Positions 24,101 to 36,877 of a stretch of 64,000 nucleotides of DNA are shown piece after piece. The position numbers were made by a program, and so were the translations under genes. How positions within the stretch are numbered: position 1 is the stretch's first letter; each line of letters begins with the position of its first letter. The notes beneath the pieces were generated by a model that saw only the letters and a program-made list of their open reading frames with translations, had not been told where the DNA came from and did not search any database. Source of the stretch: Capitulum mitella (Eukaryota > Arthropoda > Thecostraca > Pollicipedomorpha > Pollicipedidae); NCBI GenBank assembly GCA_030062745.1, contig CP099848.1:18091081-18155080 (forward strand), written 5' to 3'.

Positions 24101-26333
24101 TCTGACCGTGCCGGTCCACTTATGGGTCCGTCCCTGGCCGTTCATGCGCTGGATCCAACCTACGAATGTGTCTTCTGGATACTTCTGTCAGCTTTCGAAT
24201 ACATCCCCGTCCTCTTTGCTCGCACTTATGCTGTTGCTGTTGCACTTGTGATCGCACTTAATTTTGCTGTTGATCCGTGGCGCGTTTTGCATACCTTTCA
24301 ATACGATGATTATTCCGTATGTCCTCTGAATTGCCCCCTCCCCAACAAGTCTCTGTTGATTCCGTTTCTGTGAGATCTGTACCTAGCTCCCCTCCTGACA
24401 GAGCTTTGGTTCCGCCACTGTGAGAACTGTGCCTGGGTCCGCTCCTAAGAGAGCTGTATCTGGCCCGCCATTGCGGTGGTTGTACCTCAGTCCTGCTTCA
24501 CTTGAGAGGGTTGTACCTGGGTCCGCCCCTGTGGGAGCTGTGCCTGGGTCCACCCCTGAGAGAGCCGTACCTGGGTCCGTTCCTAAGAGAGCTATATCTG
24601 CGCGCACCCTTCAGAGAGCCGTGCCCGGGTCCGCCCCTGGGAGATCCGCACCTGAGTCGGCCGCCGGCGACGCCGGCTCGCTCTGCTCCAGGAATGGACG
24701 ATAACGGCTCGGGGGTGGCGGCCGTGCTGGAGGCGGCCCGCGCTCTCTCGGAGACCGGCTGCCGCTCCGAGTTCAGCCTGGTGTTCGTCGCCTTCGACCT
24801 GGAGGAGATCGGCGGCGCCGGCTCACTCGCCTTCGTCCAGCAGTTCCTCAACGACAAGATCCTGGAGCCAGCCGGCTGGCCCCGGGCGCAGGGCGCCTTC
24901 ATCCTGGACACCGTCATGAATTACAACGCCAGCCGCGGCGTGCAGACGGTGCCGCCCGCCTGGGTGACGCAGGTGCGGTGCTCTGGTCGGCCGGGCGGCC
25001 TGACTGGCCCCAGGGGAAGAAGGCAGGCCTGCTTTTCAATGTCCCCATGAGACGGTTGGTCCTGGGAAGTCGATGTTATAAAAGAACGCTAAATTGCGCT
25101 GCTCCGTTGTCAAATGCTCCTGTGACGCGTGTCCCGTGCTATCGTGACTTGTGTCCCACACGGCACGACTTTCAGCGCCATCTGTTGACTTCGCTAGATC
25201 CTGTTTAAGTTTTATGGGGGACAGTTCCTTGCACAATGGGGGCCGTATAAAATGAATGAGAGATGTAAGCTACGTACTGGAATGATTTTTGCAACTGAGT
25301 GGTTCATGAACGCCCTTGTCTTAACCAAGTGTGTGTGTGGGGGGGGGGGGGGGCAGCGAACTGACTGTCCAAGACGTATAGACCTTGGCATCATCCGAAA
25401 CTGTTAATTATCCTTGACACCTACGCCGCGTCTCATCCCCCGCACCTGAACGCGGTCGTCTGTGGGCAGATGGCGGAAGCTGTGCAACGTCTAGACGAGA
25501 ACGACGCCCGGGGCGACTTCCTGGCGGCCGTGTACCGCCGTCACGTGGACCAGCACCTGGTCGACGCGTACGCCTACCACTACCAGCGGCTGGGCAACAA
25601 GGACCGGTACCGGCTGGAGCGGTACGACGTGGACCTGCCGGCATCCCGGCCGACGGACGACGTGCTCTACGCTCACATGGACGCCATGCGCTCCGACCAC
25701 AGCCGATTCTGGTGAGGACGCTTCGGACAGGGATTCGGGGGTCTTAACGGCAACACGTGTAGTGTTGCATGCTCGTTGACAGCTGCCCATGAAGTCGCTG
25801 ATACAAAGGACACATATCAGAATTGAACTGTATGGAGTTCACTAAGCTGAATGGGAAAGAACGGCCTTGGGGATTCTGGAGATAGGCATTTTCTGCAGCT
25901 ATCGGTGGATTGGTAGTAATCTTGCAGATGACGTATTTGCCAAGTAGTAAAAAGCTATCGGTAGTTCTCCAGTGCCGACCTGTCAGCCCGTACAGAAAGA
26001 AAACACAGGGTCGTCAAGTTCCTGAACGTTGTTTGCGTGCCGGCCAGGTACCTGTCGCGGGCCTCGAACGAGTCGGCAGCGCCCGAGACGATCCCGGCCG
26101 TGCTGCTGACCGACACGGGTCCGTTCCGGGGCGTAATGGCACGCTGCTACCACGAGGCCTGCGACAGCGCGCCGCTCATGCACCATGCCAACGCCGACAA
26201 CCTGCCATTCCTGACACAGTCCACCCAGGCGCTGGTCAACACTTTGGTCGACCTGAGCAGGGCTGAGTGCAGCGGCCAGCCGCTGGCGAGCCCCCCGCCG
26301 CCACTGCCATCTGTTGAGAAGAATTTGAGCTAG
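18196..26333 (+). CDS. Secreted M28-family zinc peptidase, nine exons, 525 residues
   Basis: Likely a zinc exopeptidase of MEROPS family M28, secreted or lysosomal. Exons: 18196-18232, 18990-19198, 19757-19885, 20261-20372, 20723-20871, 22816-22948, 24692-24972, 25470-25711, 26048-26333. Every junction is GT-AG and phases agree (1,0,0,1,0,1,0,2). The first exon gives MDHAGVALLLLLA, a signal-peptide start. Predicted zinc ligands are all present: His248 (HYDTVP), Asp260 (MDDNGSG), Glu295 with catalytic Glu294 (DLEEIGGAGS), Asp329 (ILDTV) and His476/477 (HHANADN). Residues 14-212 form an N-terminal region with a conserved look (LWAHIFFSVPETEVNYLL). The Pro-rich tail ends SVEKNLS. The start has G at +4 and follows a possible acceptor (cctcgcag). 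Introns hold a family A element (intron 5) and minisatellites (intron 6). Substrate cannot be told from sequence, and the M28 subfamily is uncertain. An AATAAA lies at 27379-27384 if the 3' UTR is long. Confidence 0.88.
21007..22216 (+). mobile_element. Family A TTAA element, copy 1 (1210 bp)
   Basis: Flanked by TTAA at 21003-21006 and 22217-22220. Termini CCCTATTCCCGG and CCGGGAATAGGG are perfect 12-bp inverted repeats. Next to the left terminus is a GC hairpin (ggggggcgga and tccgcccccc around one base); the right end is similarly G/C-blocked. No transposase frame. TTAA duplication and CCC start fit a piggyBac-like MITE; Kolobok also uses TTAA. It sits in intron 5 of the M28 gene and carries arrays of AGGTCA half-sites. 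Confidence 0.88.
21331..21668 (+). promoter_or_regulatory. Nuclear-receptor half-site arrays inside family A element
   Basis: AGGTCA occurs at 21331, 21344, 21349, 21355, 21636, 21646, 21656 and 21663, with AGGTGA at 21625. The second group reads DR5, DR4, DR4, DR1 with starts 11, 10, 10 and 7 bp apart. TCAAGGTCA (21352-21360) and CCAAGGTCA (21633-21641) match the FTZ-F1/SF-1/ERR monomer consensus YCAAGGYCA. Binding is inferred, not shown. Confidence 0.55.
22913..23310 (+). repeat. 37-bp minisatellite built from the M28 exon 6 end and splice donor
   Basis: About ten degenerate units of the form gagcactacgacacgg-cccagcagtccag-gtaccg. The first unit is the real exon end, coding for HYDTVPNSPG and followed by the donor gtaaag. 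Later units repeat the coding segment and a CAG|GT donor-like junction. A 37-nt unit is not a multiple of three, so use of a later donor would shift frame. Units become more diverged toward 23300. Confidence 0.88.
23428..23526. repeat. 99-nt near-palindromic hairpin
   Basis: gcaagg-ttccggcactgggcaaaaatta on the left is inverted as taatttttgcccagtgccgg-ccttgc on the right. The centre is itself a perfect hairpin, tgcagtctt-g-aagactgca. Could be a tiny MITE or a miRNA-like precursor; it lies in intron 6 of the M28 gene. Confidence 0.85.
23905..24140. repeat. 73-bp minisatellite, three full units plus a partial
   Basis: Units begin gggtccg(c/t)ccctgagacg at 23905, 23978 and 24051, with a partial unit at 24124. 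The full units differ at only a few positions. Intronic. Confidence 0.92.
24370..24665. repeat. About 30-bp degenerate minisatellite before exon 7
   Basis: Repeating phrase of the type gagagc(t/c)gt-cctgggtccgcccctg, about ten units, running almost to the acceptor of M28 exon 7. The open frames across it on both strands are repeat artefacts. Confidence 0.85.
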
Positions 26334-29300
26334 GTTTCGCTCTCGTGCGTGACCCGACTAAGCGCAGCGTGCCGTACCGGTACATGTTTGTTTTGCCAAC
26401 GGCAGTTTATTTGGGAGCTCCAACACCTCATTGATTTTCTGGTTCGGACAGATCAGAATCGGTTGGATTGGTTCGGACAGATCAGAATCGGTTGGGCCTC
26501 GTTATTTTGTGAATCGAGTTACCTGCTCCTATCACATTCGTGTTAGTCGTGTTTATGCATGCGGCTAGCTGCAGCTCTGTTATAGCGAGCTCAGTGTCAC
26601 GCACAGGTTTGCGCGGGCCACTTTACCAGTGCGCTTGTTTCTTTTTGATCAAGTCCAAGACAGTTACTTCAAATGGCGTTAAACATGTGCAACATAAGCA
26701 CATTGCGACAGGAAAGTGCAATTTCTTGTTCTTCGTTTTTATTGTCTGCACACTTGCATTGATGTTTCTGAAAATCTGGAACTCAGAGGCCCATTGCGGG
26801 TTGTTAGTTTTAACAAAATCTACCAGTGAACATATCCCACAAGTGTTCTGTTCTTTATGAACGCAAATGTGCTATATTTACTTCAGAAAGTTAAGCATAC
26901 GTTAAAAACAGGGTTCGAAAGACGCTGAATTTGTTGTTGTTTTTATACTTTCCTGACGTAGCTAGAGCACACCAATTTCTTGATGTTTCTTTTTTAGCAG
27001 AGAGAGAGAAAAAAACTTGAGAGAGTAAGTGATAGTCCTGCAATTGCGAGAAAATTGCAAAAAATTGCGAGAGTCCTGATTTCGTGTCAAAAAGCGGACA
27101 GTTATTACTTCTAGGTGGTCTTTAATCGCGAAGATCGTTAAATGACTGGAACATAAAGGAATGTGTGATCGACAGTGTTCATGGCGGTAAAATTACATAT
27201 GAGCTTAAAGTTAACTCCTGTGTTACCTGTAAGCAATGTGCATTTTTATAACGCATGGCTTATCTGCATACGCTGTGTTACCGTAATTGTTGTCTTGGTG
27301 AAGTGTGTGTGTTCGGTTTGCGGTGCAGCGAACTGGGTCTAGGACATGTGTTAGGCGTTGTGATTTGATCCAGCAGGGAATAAATCAAAGAGTGTGTTAC
27401 AAATAGAGAAAAGAAAGTTACACCAGTTTACAGTCGCGTTTCCTTTCTCCTCTTTCGCAGTGACTAGGTGGCTGGACTATATTACTAGTCATACCTGAAG
27501 TGCAGGGTTCAGTTAAACTGTTTATAAGTGTTTCATATCTGTAAAGGTTGTTTTTAGTGTACTTGCAGCACCACTAAACGCATAGTTTCGGAATTAAATT
27601 CTGCCGCCAGGGCCATAGCCGCCAAAGTATCTAAAGAAATAGCTCTAAAGCAGAACAGTCGTCGCTACTGAAATGGGCTGCACCTCGGAAACGTGGCTTC
27701 ACAATGGCCAAACGCAATCAGCTTGAACAAGTGGCGAGAGGGACACTGAGCATGTCAGCCCACAGGATCGGAAACCGACAGACAAAGTAGAAAACGCGAG
27801 AGTATTCAGAGCGACAGGTGGTCCACGTCACAGCTAATTCACCACCAGCCAGCGTTTTAGCTGGTAAGCTCGCCCCCCTGAGCTGAGTCAGCACTTCACG
27901 TGCATCAGTTTGACAGGCGAGCGCGGTGCACGACATTATAGGGCGTCATACGGTGACTTTTAGAAGTGCGCAAAAAAGGTCGAAAAGTCGAAAAACATGC
28001 GGCTCTGTGAATTGCGCCGCATTGTCGCGGCCACGGATGACGAAGCATCGCTGCTGTTTAGATCCGTATACATTTGCTTTTTCAAAAACACGATAAAACA
28101 GACGCATTGAGAACTCAGGGTCGGTGGCAATACAGAGGTGGGGTAACGGGGAAAGCGAACAGAGAGCCGACCGTTGGGTGGCCAGCACATGAGACGATTT
28201 GCCATGAGAAAGGAACCAGCCATGGTCAACATACCACGTTTTGCCACTCGAATGAAAACGCAGACCTGACCGAAACAAGTAATTTACGCAATGAGCCGGA
28301 AACGTAGATCATTAGCCAAACAAAGGACAACACGTGGCTGGTCCTGGCAACAGGAGAGCTAGTTCTGAAGGACGATTTTATTGCAAGTTCAGCCGTACGG
28401 GCCACTGCCGAGCTAGTGGCTGCTTCGGAGCGCTCCGAAATGCGTGTGCCGTCGGCTGGTGGTTGCACACCGCCGGCTCCCCGCGCCCTCGGCTCGCAAG
28501 TGCTCGTGCTGCGGCCCACGGAGCGTCCGGTATGGTTGATGGTGTACACGGACGACGCCAGCAGGCGTCGTTGCGAGGGGCGTTGACGACACGCACACCG
28601 ACCAGCGCCGGCAGCAGCTTCTCGACTGTCGACGGCTAGCCGGCGGCCGATCCGCAGAAGGCTGGTCCTCGCCTGACGCTCAGCACAAGAAAGGTCGACG
28701 GTCGACAAGATGACGGTCGGGGCGGGCTGCTGGCGGCCGTTCACCACAGGCGAAGAGGCCCGCTTCCGGTAGCTTTTTATAAAATCTGAATGTTTTTAGG
28801 GAGGTTGTTGGCACGCCGCTTGCCGCCTGTGACGTATTTCAGACAGGATACCCCAAAGTCCATCAGCCTGTTTGGCTTTGTGCGGAGGCTTGGACTTTGG
28901 CGGAGAAAAGATTTAACGATAGACAGACAGTCAGACAGACAGGGAGACGTATTCAAGACAAATAGACTGCTACTTGCCGCTTGCTTGGAGGCCTTCTCAC
29001 GCAAACAAGCAGAAGCGAGTGATATGGGCGATATGCTATTATTACACGTATGTCTGGGGTAAATACAAGACGAATGCTGGGCAAGAACGGTCAGCTGCTG
29101 GAAAAATCGCTGGCTGGTTCTTCTAAAATTAGCGCGGTCGGAAGAAGGTTATCGAGAGCAACTCATTCAAAAAAGCAAGCGAAACATATCAGCTTCAGTT
29201 TTTAAGGAGGTTCATTCTGATACATTTCTAGACCTACATGTTGTCCAGCTCGTGGTGTTCAAGTGCCAGCAAGGTAACACGGCCATGGAAATCGTATACC

Positions 29301-31200
29301 GTGCAATTAAAAATTCGCGATAAAATAAATAAAAATTGGATGTTTTCAACGAATACCAGCCGCCTTGTAATTGTGAATGTATCAAAAATCAAGGTTCAGT
29401 CAAGGTTACGCATATGTTTACCACTATATTTGGTTCCTGCACCTCATATAAACTCCTGCACAATAAATATTTGACTATGTTGCGCCCAGTGCTGCTTAGC
29501 TTCTCGACAATTTAACGTTATCTCCCGATTGTTATAAGATCTACGAATCACAAATGGTTGAAGTTTCTTATTTTTCGTTAATGTCAGACGCACGCATAGA
29601 AATGAATAATCAGACTTGCAAATGATTCAGATCCGAATTAGAATCAGTTCTGCTTCTTAGACGCTTTTCGTGAATAAGAACCAAAATCGATTTCATATTT
29701 TGCATCTGTGGGTCAGAATCAGAATCAGAATTATGTTTTGGGCCGGACATTAGAATTGAATCGATTCGGAAAGTTGCTGGGGATCGATTCCCTTAATCGA
29801 TTTCCAAATGCTGGTTCATTCAGAGGCAAGTTTCGTTCACGTGATCAATGAAACAATTTGTTATCAATGCTTATCAGAATAATCATGATGTCTGTCAGCA
29901 TTTAGAGTACAACCAAATGAGAGGATGAAATCAAGATTATTTCCATGACAAAATGGAAGGTAAAATATTTCTCTCTATTGTTGACATATACATGTCTACA
30001 TTCTGCACCCTTAAGTAATGCTTGGACCTCAAGTGAGCACTTATTACGTAAGTGATGGTGTGGCAACATATAGCGGCAAGACGTAATAACAAAACTGTGA
30101 TGTGAGTCGCGGAAATCGAGTTTATTCCCTGAACTTAAAAATGGCATTTAAGGCAAAATGGGATCGATTCGCTGCTTTTCAATGTGAGTCGAAATCAGAA
30201 TTGGATTTCTCGTCTTGGGCTGCAAATCAGAATCAAATATATGGCCAGTTTCGTGAAACGCTTACATGTCTGTTAGTAGTGCCTTGTATTTCAATCAGGC
30301 GGTTCAGTGCGGTAAATTATACAAGTGAACCAAATATCGCTTGAAAACGTGTTCTTCACGCCGTAACAAAATCCAGTTCGTCTGCAAGCCACCTAAGCCG
30401 ATGGTCTTGTTCTGCCAAACTTGGCGACATCTTCGTGTTCATCCTTTGCGACTTCTATGGCACCACCAGGCACACTCGCGCCAAGTGCGGAAGTTGTTGC
30501 CGTTTGCCCTGCAGCCACCCCAGAAGAACCTCCGACAGCCACCACTGTGGGAAAAAGAAACTTGCAGTCTGCGAAAATGAGCACATAAAAATCTATAATA
30601 TATTTGATGCTGATTGTTTGACTATGTTCCGTTCTTTCATATTCATAGGTTTTGGGTCTGAAATTTGGTTCAGTTCAGTCCATATTACCATAATCTTTAC
30701 TTGTCAAAAACATTGTTAATCGTAGTTGGGCGATGACATCAGTACTGCCTAGATCGTCCGGCTGGCTGACGCGGCCAGCGAGGTGAATACAAGGGGACCG
30801 GGGGCAGCAATGGAATCCTGAAAATGAAGTCAAAGATGAAAAAGACTACTCCGTGGCTCTGTCACTCAGTTTGTTTCCTTTTACTTTGTCCTAGTTCCCA
30901 CTCACCTTCATGATGCTACCGCAACCGGTAAATGTAGCCACAACTCTTTTCCACGAGTTTCAGGACGCAGTCGTGATATTAACCCGATGTTGACGTTGCC
31001 TGCATTGGACTTTTTGTCATAAAAAACCGTCTTTGATTGCCTTGTTAAAAGGATATATTTAGGGGTTAGAGCATCCGCCAACACCGACTGTAATACCTCT
31101 CACACGCGCCAGCCAATGTAAATGCAACGCGCCTCTCTGGAAGGGAGTTGTTTTATTTGCACCGCAAAAAATTTGAGCAAATCAAATTGTTTGGTTTGTA
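26334..31200. other. 3' flank of the M28 gene and gene-poor stretch
   Basis: No recognisable gene. A 29-bp direct repeat (ggttcggacagatcagaatcgg) lies at about 26440-26500. A GC-rich island spans about 28330-28760. Bases about 29600-30290 repeat the words gaatcagaat and atcgattc, suggesting an old degenerate repeat. Confidence 0.55.
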
Positions 31201-31899
31201 AAAAATCCTAATTATCGTGCAGATGGTTAACCCCAAGTGAGAGCTCATTTGCCCATTTCGTCTGTGTTTTGAATTGTCAGTAAGCTGCTGAAAAACATTT
31301 TTGCAGTCTATCAACTTAACTGAACATTACCAACGAAAATTTCTGTGGTGGAACTTTGTAAGCCCTGGCCAGGATTCATTATTTGACCGCCATCGACAAT
31401 ACAAGGGTACGACTGCCTTCTCCTCTACCAAGATGAAACGAGCGTGTAGCTTGGCCTTCGAGCTACATGATGATGTCTACTTTGATCCTTTTAGATCACA
31501 CGGTGACCTTACAGGCGACCTCAAAGGAGGTCATGTTGGTGGATCCCGAATTTCATTGGATCATATGGCATAACATATATGAAACTTTCAATGGGCCAAA
31601 AAACTTTTGACTTTACAAAACAACTATTATTTAAATTACTGGTCGCACACAAATAAGCGTCCCCGATTACATCTTGACCTTTCCAAGCTCGACGGAAGGT
31701 CAGAAAAGGCTAGTGACCTTTGTTCACGGTTTTAACATCAGATGACATTTATCCAAGATGGCTTGGAAAATGTGAGATATAATTTTTCGAAACCTGGATG
31801 AAAATAAAAGTTTCGAATTTGGTTTACATTTGTATAGAACAAAATTTACATGAATGAAAAGAACATTTTAATCAAAACATATTTCAAGAAAACTATAAA

Positions 31900-32140
31900 A
31901 ATGTTTAAAAAATAATAATATAACTAATTCTAAACATTAGAATAGCAGCTCTTATTGACATTCTGGACTGTCCATCGTATTGCCTGTAAAATGTTGGCAT
32001 GGCCAGTGCCAATGATATTAAAAAGGGGGTATATATCACAGTCGCATTCTGACCCTTTCACATCATGATCTTTGTCCTTAAATGACCTCAAATAACCTCA
32101 AATAATGTTTAAAACAATTTCATTCATTCGAACTGATCAT
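31900..32140 (-). repeat. Diverged relative of family A
   Basis: Contains in order a ttggcatggccagtgcca-like segment, aaaaagggggtatat, and ccttaaatgacctcaaat. These match the reversed family A order (gcggtgccaggg, aaaaagggggaact, ccttaaatgacctcc). Ends not identified. Confidence 0.45.
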
Positions 32141-33222
32141 ATTCCTCAATGTTCTGTTCATGGCTGTTGTGACACAGGGTTTACACTCGGGTATTTTAAA
32201 CCGACACCGCCTGGCGGGTGTCAAAAAGGGCACCCCCTGCTACCTCAGGATCTAACTGTCGGATCTGAACCAGTCTACCAACAATCGATAGCACTGAGTC
32301 TTGCAATTCAGAAAATGTTATGCTGCGCCTGGTCACATGAGTGATGACGTCACAAGCCACGTAAAACGCATAACACGACGTCGGAAAAAACTAACATTAC
32401 TTCGTACATCAAACCACTGGAAATAGTGGTCTTAAAGCAATAAATGTTGTATCAAACGAAAGGTCACGATCTTTTGCATTAAAGTCATGCCAGAATGTTA
32501 AACAATGTCGTGTCAAGATCGTTCTAGGTCAAGTGACATACCGGTCTTACTTTACAAGCCAAAGATCGATACTAACTCGCAGCAGTTTTGATCTAATTGA
32601 CAAAAACGATGGAAGTGAGATCTTCTTATGATCAGTTCTGCATTATCTGCGTTTCATCCAGTCAAGGTAAGTCCAGATTAGGTGGAATAACGTTGCATTA
32701 CTCTCCCTGACAAAGAATGGCAATTACTCCTTAGGATTCTTAACTGTGCCAAGCACAGAACTGAAATGATTCCTCGTAATAACTGGACCTGCTCTGTCTG
32801 CTCTTTGTCCGGTTCAAGGCCAGCCAAATCAGGACAAACTGACATTTTCCTTGGAAAACTGACATTGACTTGGAATTTTCTCTGACTGAATAATTGTTGT
32901 CTGCTGCTTCTGGACGATATTCTACTGCTAATATTGAATTTCATTCGTTTTGACATCTACCTATGACGTGACCTGACATGACCTCACTTAGCATTTGGAG
33001 AATATTGTTAAGAGGCCGATATAGATTTGCTTGTCTAGCTTGAATGATGAGGTACATCTGCGGTACCACTTCTTTTACTCAGAATGCAAATCAGTCCAAA
33101 TGTCGTCATGCATGTGACACAGCATGATTTCTAATGTTGATGTGTTACGGTTCTATATCCTTTTGGGGACCGTATCCTAAGTAAATCCAAATAATTCGGT
33201 CATTAAATTTGCTAATGTTTAA

Positions 33223-34429
33223 CCCTATTCCCGGCAGGGGGGGCGGAATCCGCCCCCCCTCGGGTTTTTTGCTTGCCAATTCCAGGCTTTTTAACGCAGC
33301 TTCGCGAAACTTGGTGACTTTTCCTAGCTATTCCTTCTACGCGCCGTGACAAAATTTCGAAATTCTATTTTGCTCAGGGGCGGAGCCAGGCAACGTTTTT
33401 GGGAGGCACCTCAGGTCATTTTTGGCCATGTTCAGGGTAAAAGGAAAATGTCTGCCAAAAACAGAGTTTTAAAGATAGAACTTAAAACTTTATATGAATA
33501 TATAGCTAAATAGTTGGGCAATGTGCATATGTAATTTTGTTTATCTGAGGTCACTTTACAAGGTCAGGTCAAGGTCAAAAGTCAAAATTTGTTTTTTCAA
33601 AATAATTTCGGCGCCGTTTTTTTAAATGCCAAACCCGGAATATATATGACGTAGAAACATGCCCTCTACTTGTGTACCAAGTTTCAACTTGATATCAGGT
33701 CGGGTCACGGAGCTATGACCTAAAATGTCAGTGCACGTACCCTATATCGCAAAAGCCAAAAAATGAATTTTTTGGAATAGAGTGAATTTAATCGATTAAA
33801 GACGTTTACAGATAATATTGAATGCACACGACATCATTCCAGGTGATCCCAAGGTCACTGGAGGTCATTTAAGGTCAAAGGTCACAAGTTGATCTGAAGA
33901 ACGTGTGACCATGACAGTTCCCCCTTTTTTAGGTCCCTGGCACTGCCTATGCTAACATTATACAAACATTGTAATGCGGTTTGTACTTCTTTAGCATAAC
34001 ATGACTAGCAGAAGCTAAAAAAGTGTTTTGGCCTCTTTTGTTCATTCCGTTCTTGGAAAACTAATCCCCCTATTTTTGAAACCCTGTGAACGCCCATGAA
34101 TTTTCTCAAAATTTCAAATTTGCATACCCATGGTAAAAGCCCTATTCATAATCTCTCGATTGATGCCAGTTTCATCGAAATCGGTTCATAAACAACGGAG
34201 TTATAAGAAGTCAAAAAGTACCCCCCATTTTGACATTTTTGGCCCCCTGTATCCACAAATTTCAAAATTTTGAAAATTTCTTTTTATCAAAATGTAGTTC
34301 ACGTCACGGCAAATCGATTGCCGTTTGTTGCGAAGAAATCGGATAAGTAGTTCTCGAGATCTCAGGGGGGGCCGAATCCGCCCCCCCTGCCGGGAATCGG
34401 CCATACCGTCTAGCCCTCCGGGAATAGGG
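33223..34429 (+). mobile_element. Family A TTAA element, copy 2 (1207 bp)
   Basis: TTAA at 33219-33222 and 34430-34433; perfect CCCTATTCCCGG / CCGGGAATAGGG ends. It is nearly identical to copy 1 over its whole length, with only scattered substitutions and small gaps, so amplification was recent. The half-site block is retained. Confidence 0.88.
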
Positions 34430-34696
34430 TTAAAAAACGAAGCATGTTCGCGCCACCGCCGGAAGAGGCAAAAACATGCATGCAAGGGTTCATTTATGAC
34501 GTCATATCTTCATGACCTAACGTAGCATGAAAATGGTTTTGGTGTCTAAATATGTAGAATAAACTATTGAACAGGTGCTGGAAATTTGGTTGGGCTGACT
34601 CTAACGGTTCAAAAGTTATTAAAAAAGCGGGGTGACCTGTTTGAACCCCCAGGAGGGGCCGAGTTAACACCCACAGTGGAAGGAGGTTTCACGCTA

Positions 34697-36185
34697 ACGC
34701 GCACTGGAAGGGACACAAAAGTGTCCCCCTCAGATCTCAGTAATGAAAAGAGCTAGAGACTTGGAATTTTAAGGAAAGGATGGGGTTAAAACGATTTACA
34801 TTGTGTGCAATTTTCATGACCTTAAGTCAATATCTTCAATATCAAATGTGGTCGAATAGGTAAACTCTGGACACTTTCTTGGCCCGTGCAGGCCATTCCG
34901 TACGACTTTTCGAGTGAAACGGGAAAAACGTGTTTGAGCGTTAAACGTGGAATACCACAATAACCATTCATTATTGCGTCTTGACTATGAATTTCAGGTC
35001 GAGGTTATGCCAGGCCATTGACCTATGGCATCATTTTTTTCATCTTTTGCAGATCAGATTTCGAGCAGCACGGGGTAGCTTGAGTGTAAATAACGGCGCT
35101 ATACGCATCTTTTGGCGAATTTTAAGTGAAGATAGCCATCATTGGTACATTTGATCACTTCTAGCGTTTGCTTATCTCCGCAACGTCAAAAGAAATGAAG
35201 CGAGGTCATTAACCTTGGATGCGGTTTTTTATTTTTTTCCCAAAGTAAGTTTTATGTCGACTGTCTGCGCTAAAGCTGTCTCGTTATACTGAATCCAGTT
35301 ACACGGTTTGAGCCCTGTAAAACGTAGGAAAATTCTCATGTATATATATATACCCATTTTGTATGTATGTTAGTATATGTACATATGTGTATACATATGA
35401 GTATAAATGTGCCAAACGTATTTTTAGTAGGGCCTTTGAATGCATAAGTCATACGAACCGACATACTGCAAAGCAAATTTGGACCAGGTCACAAAATAGT
35501 TACCCTTGACCTCTGATGACCTTGATCTGCATTGACCCTGGTATACATAAGCGTATTTATATGCACACACGTGTTTTCATTAGGGTCTTTGAATACATAT
35601 TTCATACAAATAGACATGTCGCAAAGGAAATCTGGACCAGGTCTCAAAATATTTGACCTTGACCTTTGATGACCTTGACCTTTACTGACCCTGGTATGTA
35701 TAAGAGTATCAATGTGCGCACGCGTGTTTTATTAGGGTCTTTGAATGCATATTTCACATAAACCGATAAGTTGCAAAGCAAATCTGGATCAGGTCACAAG
35801 CTGGTTGACCTTGACCTTTGATGACCTTGACCCTTGATGGCCCTGGCTCTGGTCTTGACACATCCATCACTTATGCCCGAATGACGACGCGTGACTGTGT
35901 TCAAATGGTAATCTTAGGTCGAACGCTAGTCCTTTCACAAAGTTCCCATCTGTCAGTGACAACCGTTATTTTCGCTTTGTTTGCTTGACTTCAATTGCTT
36001 GAAACTTCAAAAATTTTCGGCCGATTTTTGATTTTTCTGCGTCAGTCGACGAGTTATTCAATGTTATACATGTCACAAAGAAGCAGCAACTAGCTCCGTT
36101 TGACTTAACTTGAAAATCTCGTTATCGAGATTTTCAAGAAAAAACAGGGGGGGGGGCACAACAAGACCCCTTTCCAATGCGCGTG
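34697..36185 (+). mobile_element. Family B TTAA element, copy 2, with an extra internal unit
   Basis: Starts cgcgcactggaaggg and ends ctttccaatgcgcgtg, matching the ends of 10413-11608; the flanking TTAA sites have decayed to CTAA and TTTA. The interior holds three roughly 150-bp tandem units (from about 35401, 35556 and 35706), each with tagggtctttgaatgcat-like, ggaccaggtcacaaa-like and gaccttgacctttgatgacc-like segments. Copy 1 has two such units. Confidence 0.75.
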
Positions 36186-36196
36186 TTTAGTCATAG

Positions 36197-36246
36197 ATGT
36201 CAGGTCAGGTCACTCTGTCACCTGACAGAGTGACCTGACCTGACAT
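36197..36246. repeat. Perfect 50-bp palindrome containing AGGTCA sites
   Basis: A 24-bp arm (36197-36220, atgtcaggtcaggtcactct then gtca) is exactly inverted at 36223-36246 around a 2-bp CC centre. It lies 11 bp outside the right end of family B copy 2. Confidence 0.95.
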
Positions 36247-36877
36247 GGGTCTTTAACCTGGAGTGCAAGTAGGGATGCTGTCTTAAGTCGCGTGTATTCA
36301 GTTTTTCCGTTCTGAAAATTAGCATGAGAAGCTACGCCTGAAAGCAAATTTTGACTTTTCTCCTTAACCTGATATGAAGTCACTTCTGGTCAGCGAAAAC
36401 GTTTTCGCACGCTTGCTCATTTATTTACCCATGCATTCATCTGAAGTTTTAGGCTTTATTTTAAAAACATGTTTTTGTCAGCCACTTTGTTCTACGCTAA
36501 ACAGTGTCAAACAGTGGTTGAAGTGCCTCCTAAAAACTTGGCATGGTTCCGCCCCAAAGAAAAAACAAAGTTGTCAAAATTTGCTGGAAAACATAGAAAT
36601 AGCAGATAAAGAAGGTCAACAAGTTTTGTAAAGCTGCTACCAAATCCGGCCATTGGGGCAAAAACCGGAGAGGGCTTTCCAAAGGAAAAACGACACTTCA
36701 TGCAATAAGCAACGTTTTAAGACCGACACTTATGAAAAGTAGACTAAGGTGGAGCATGCTCCTTAATGATGAGAACATGTTAGAGTCATGACGTTCACCA
36801 TGGCCAAAATCGCCAAAATACACAAAAGCAAAAAAAAAAATACACAAAAGCAACAGATAAAGCGAAATGACACTTGC

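Noticed and set aside
24383-24917. Frames rich in GADPGT or PGSAP repeats
   Set aside because: They are translations of the 30-bp intronic minisatellite and of the antisense of exon 7.
28226-28747. 173-codon minus-strand frame
   Set aside because: Low-complexity Arg/Ser/Ala composition in a GC island without a recognisable domain.
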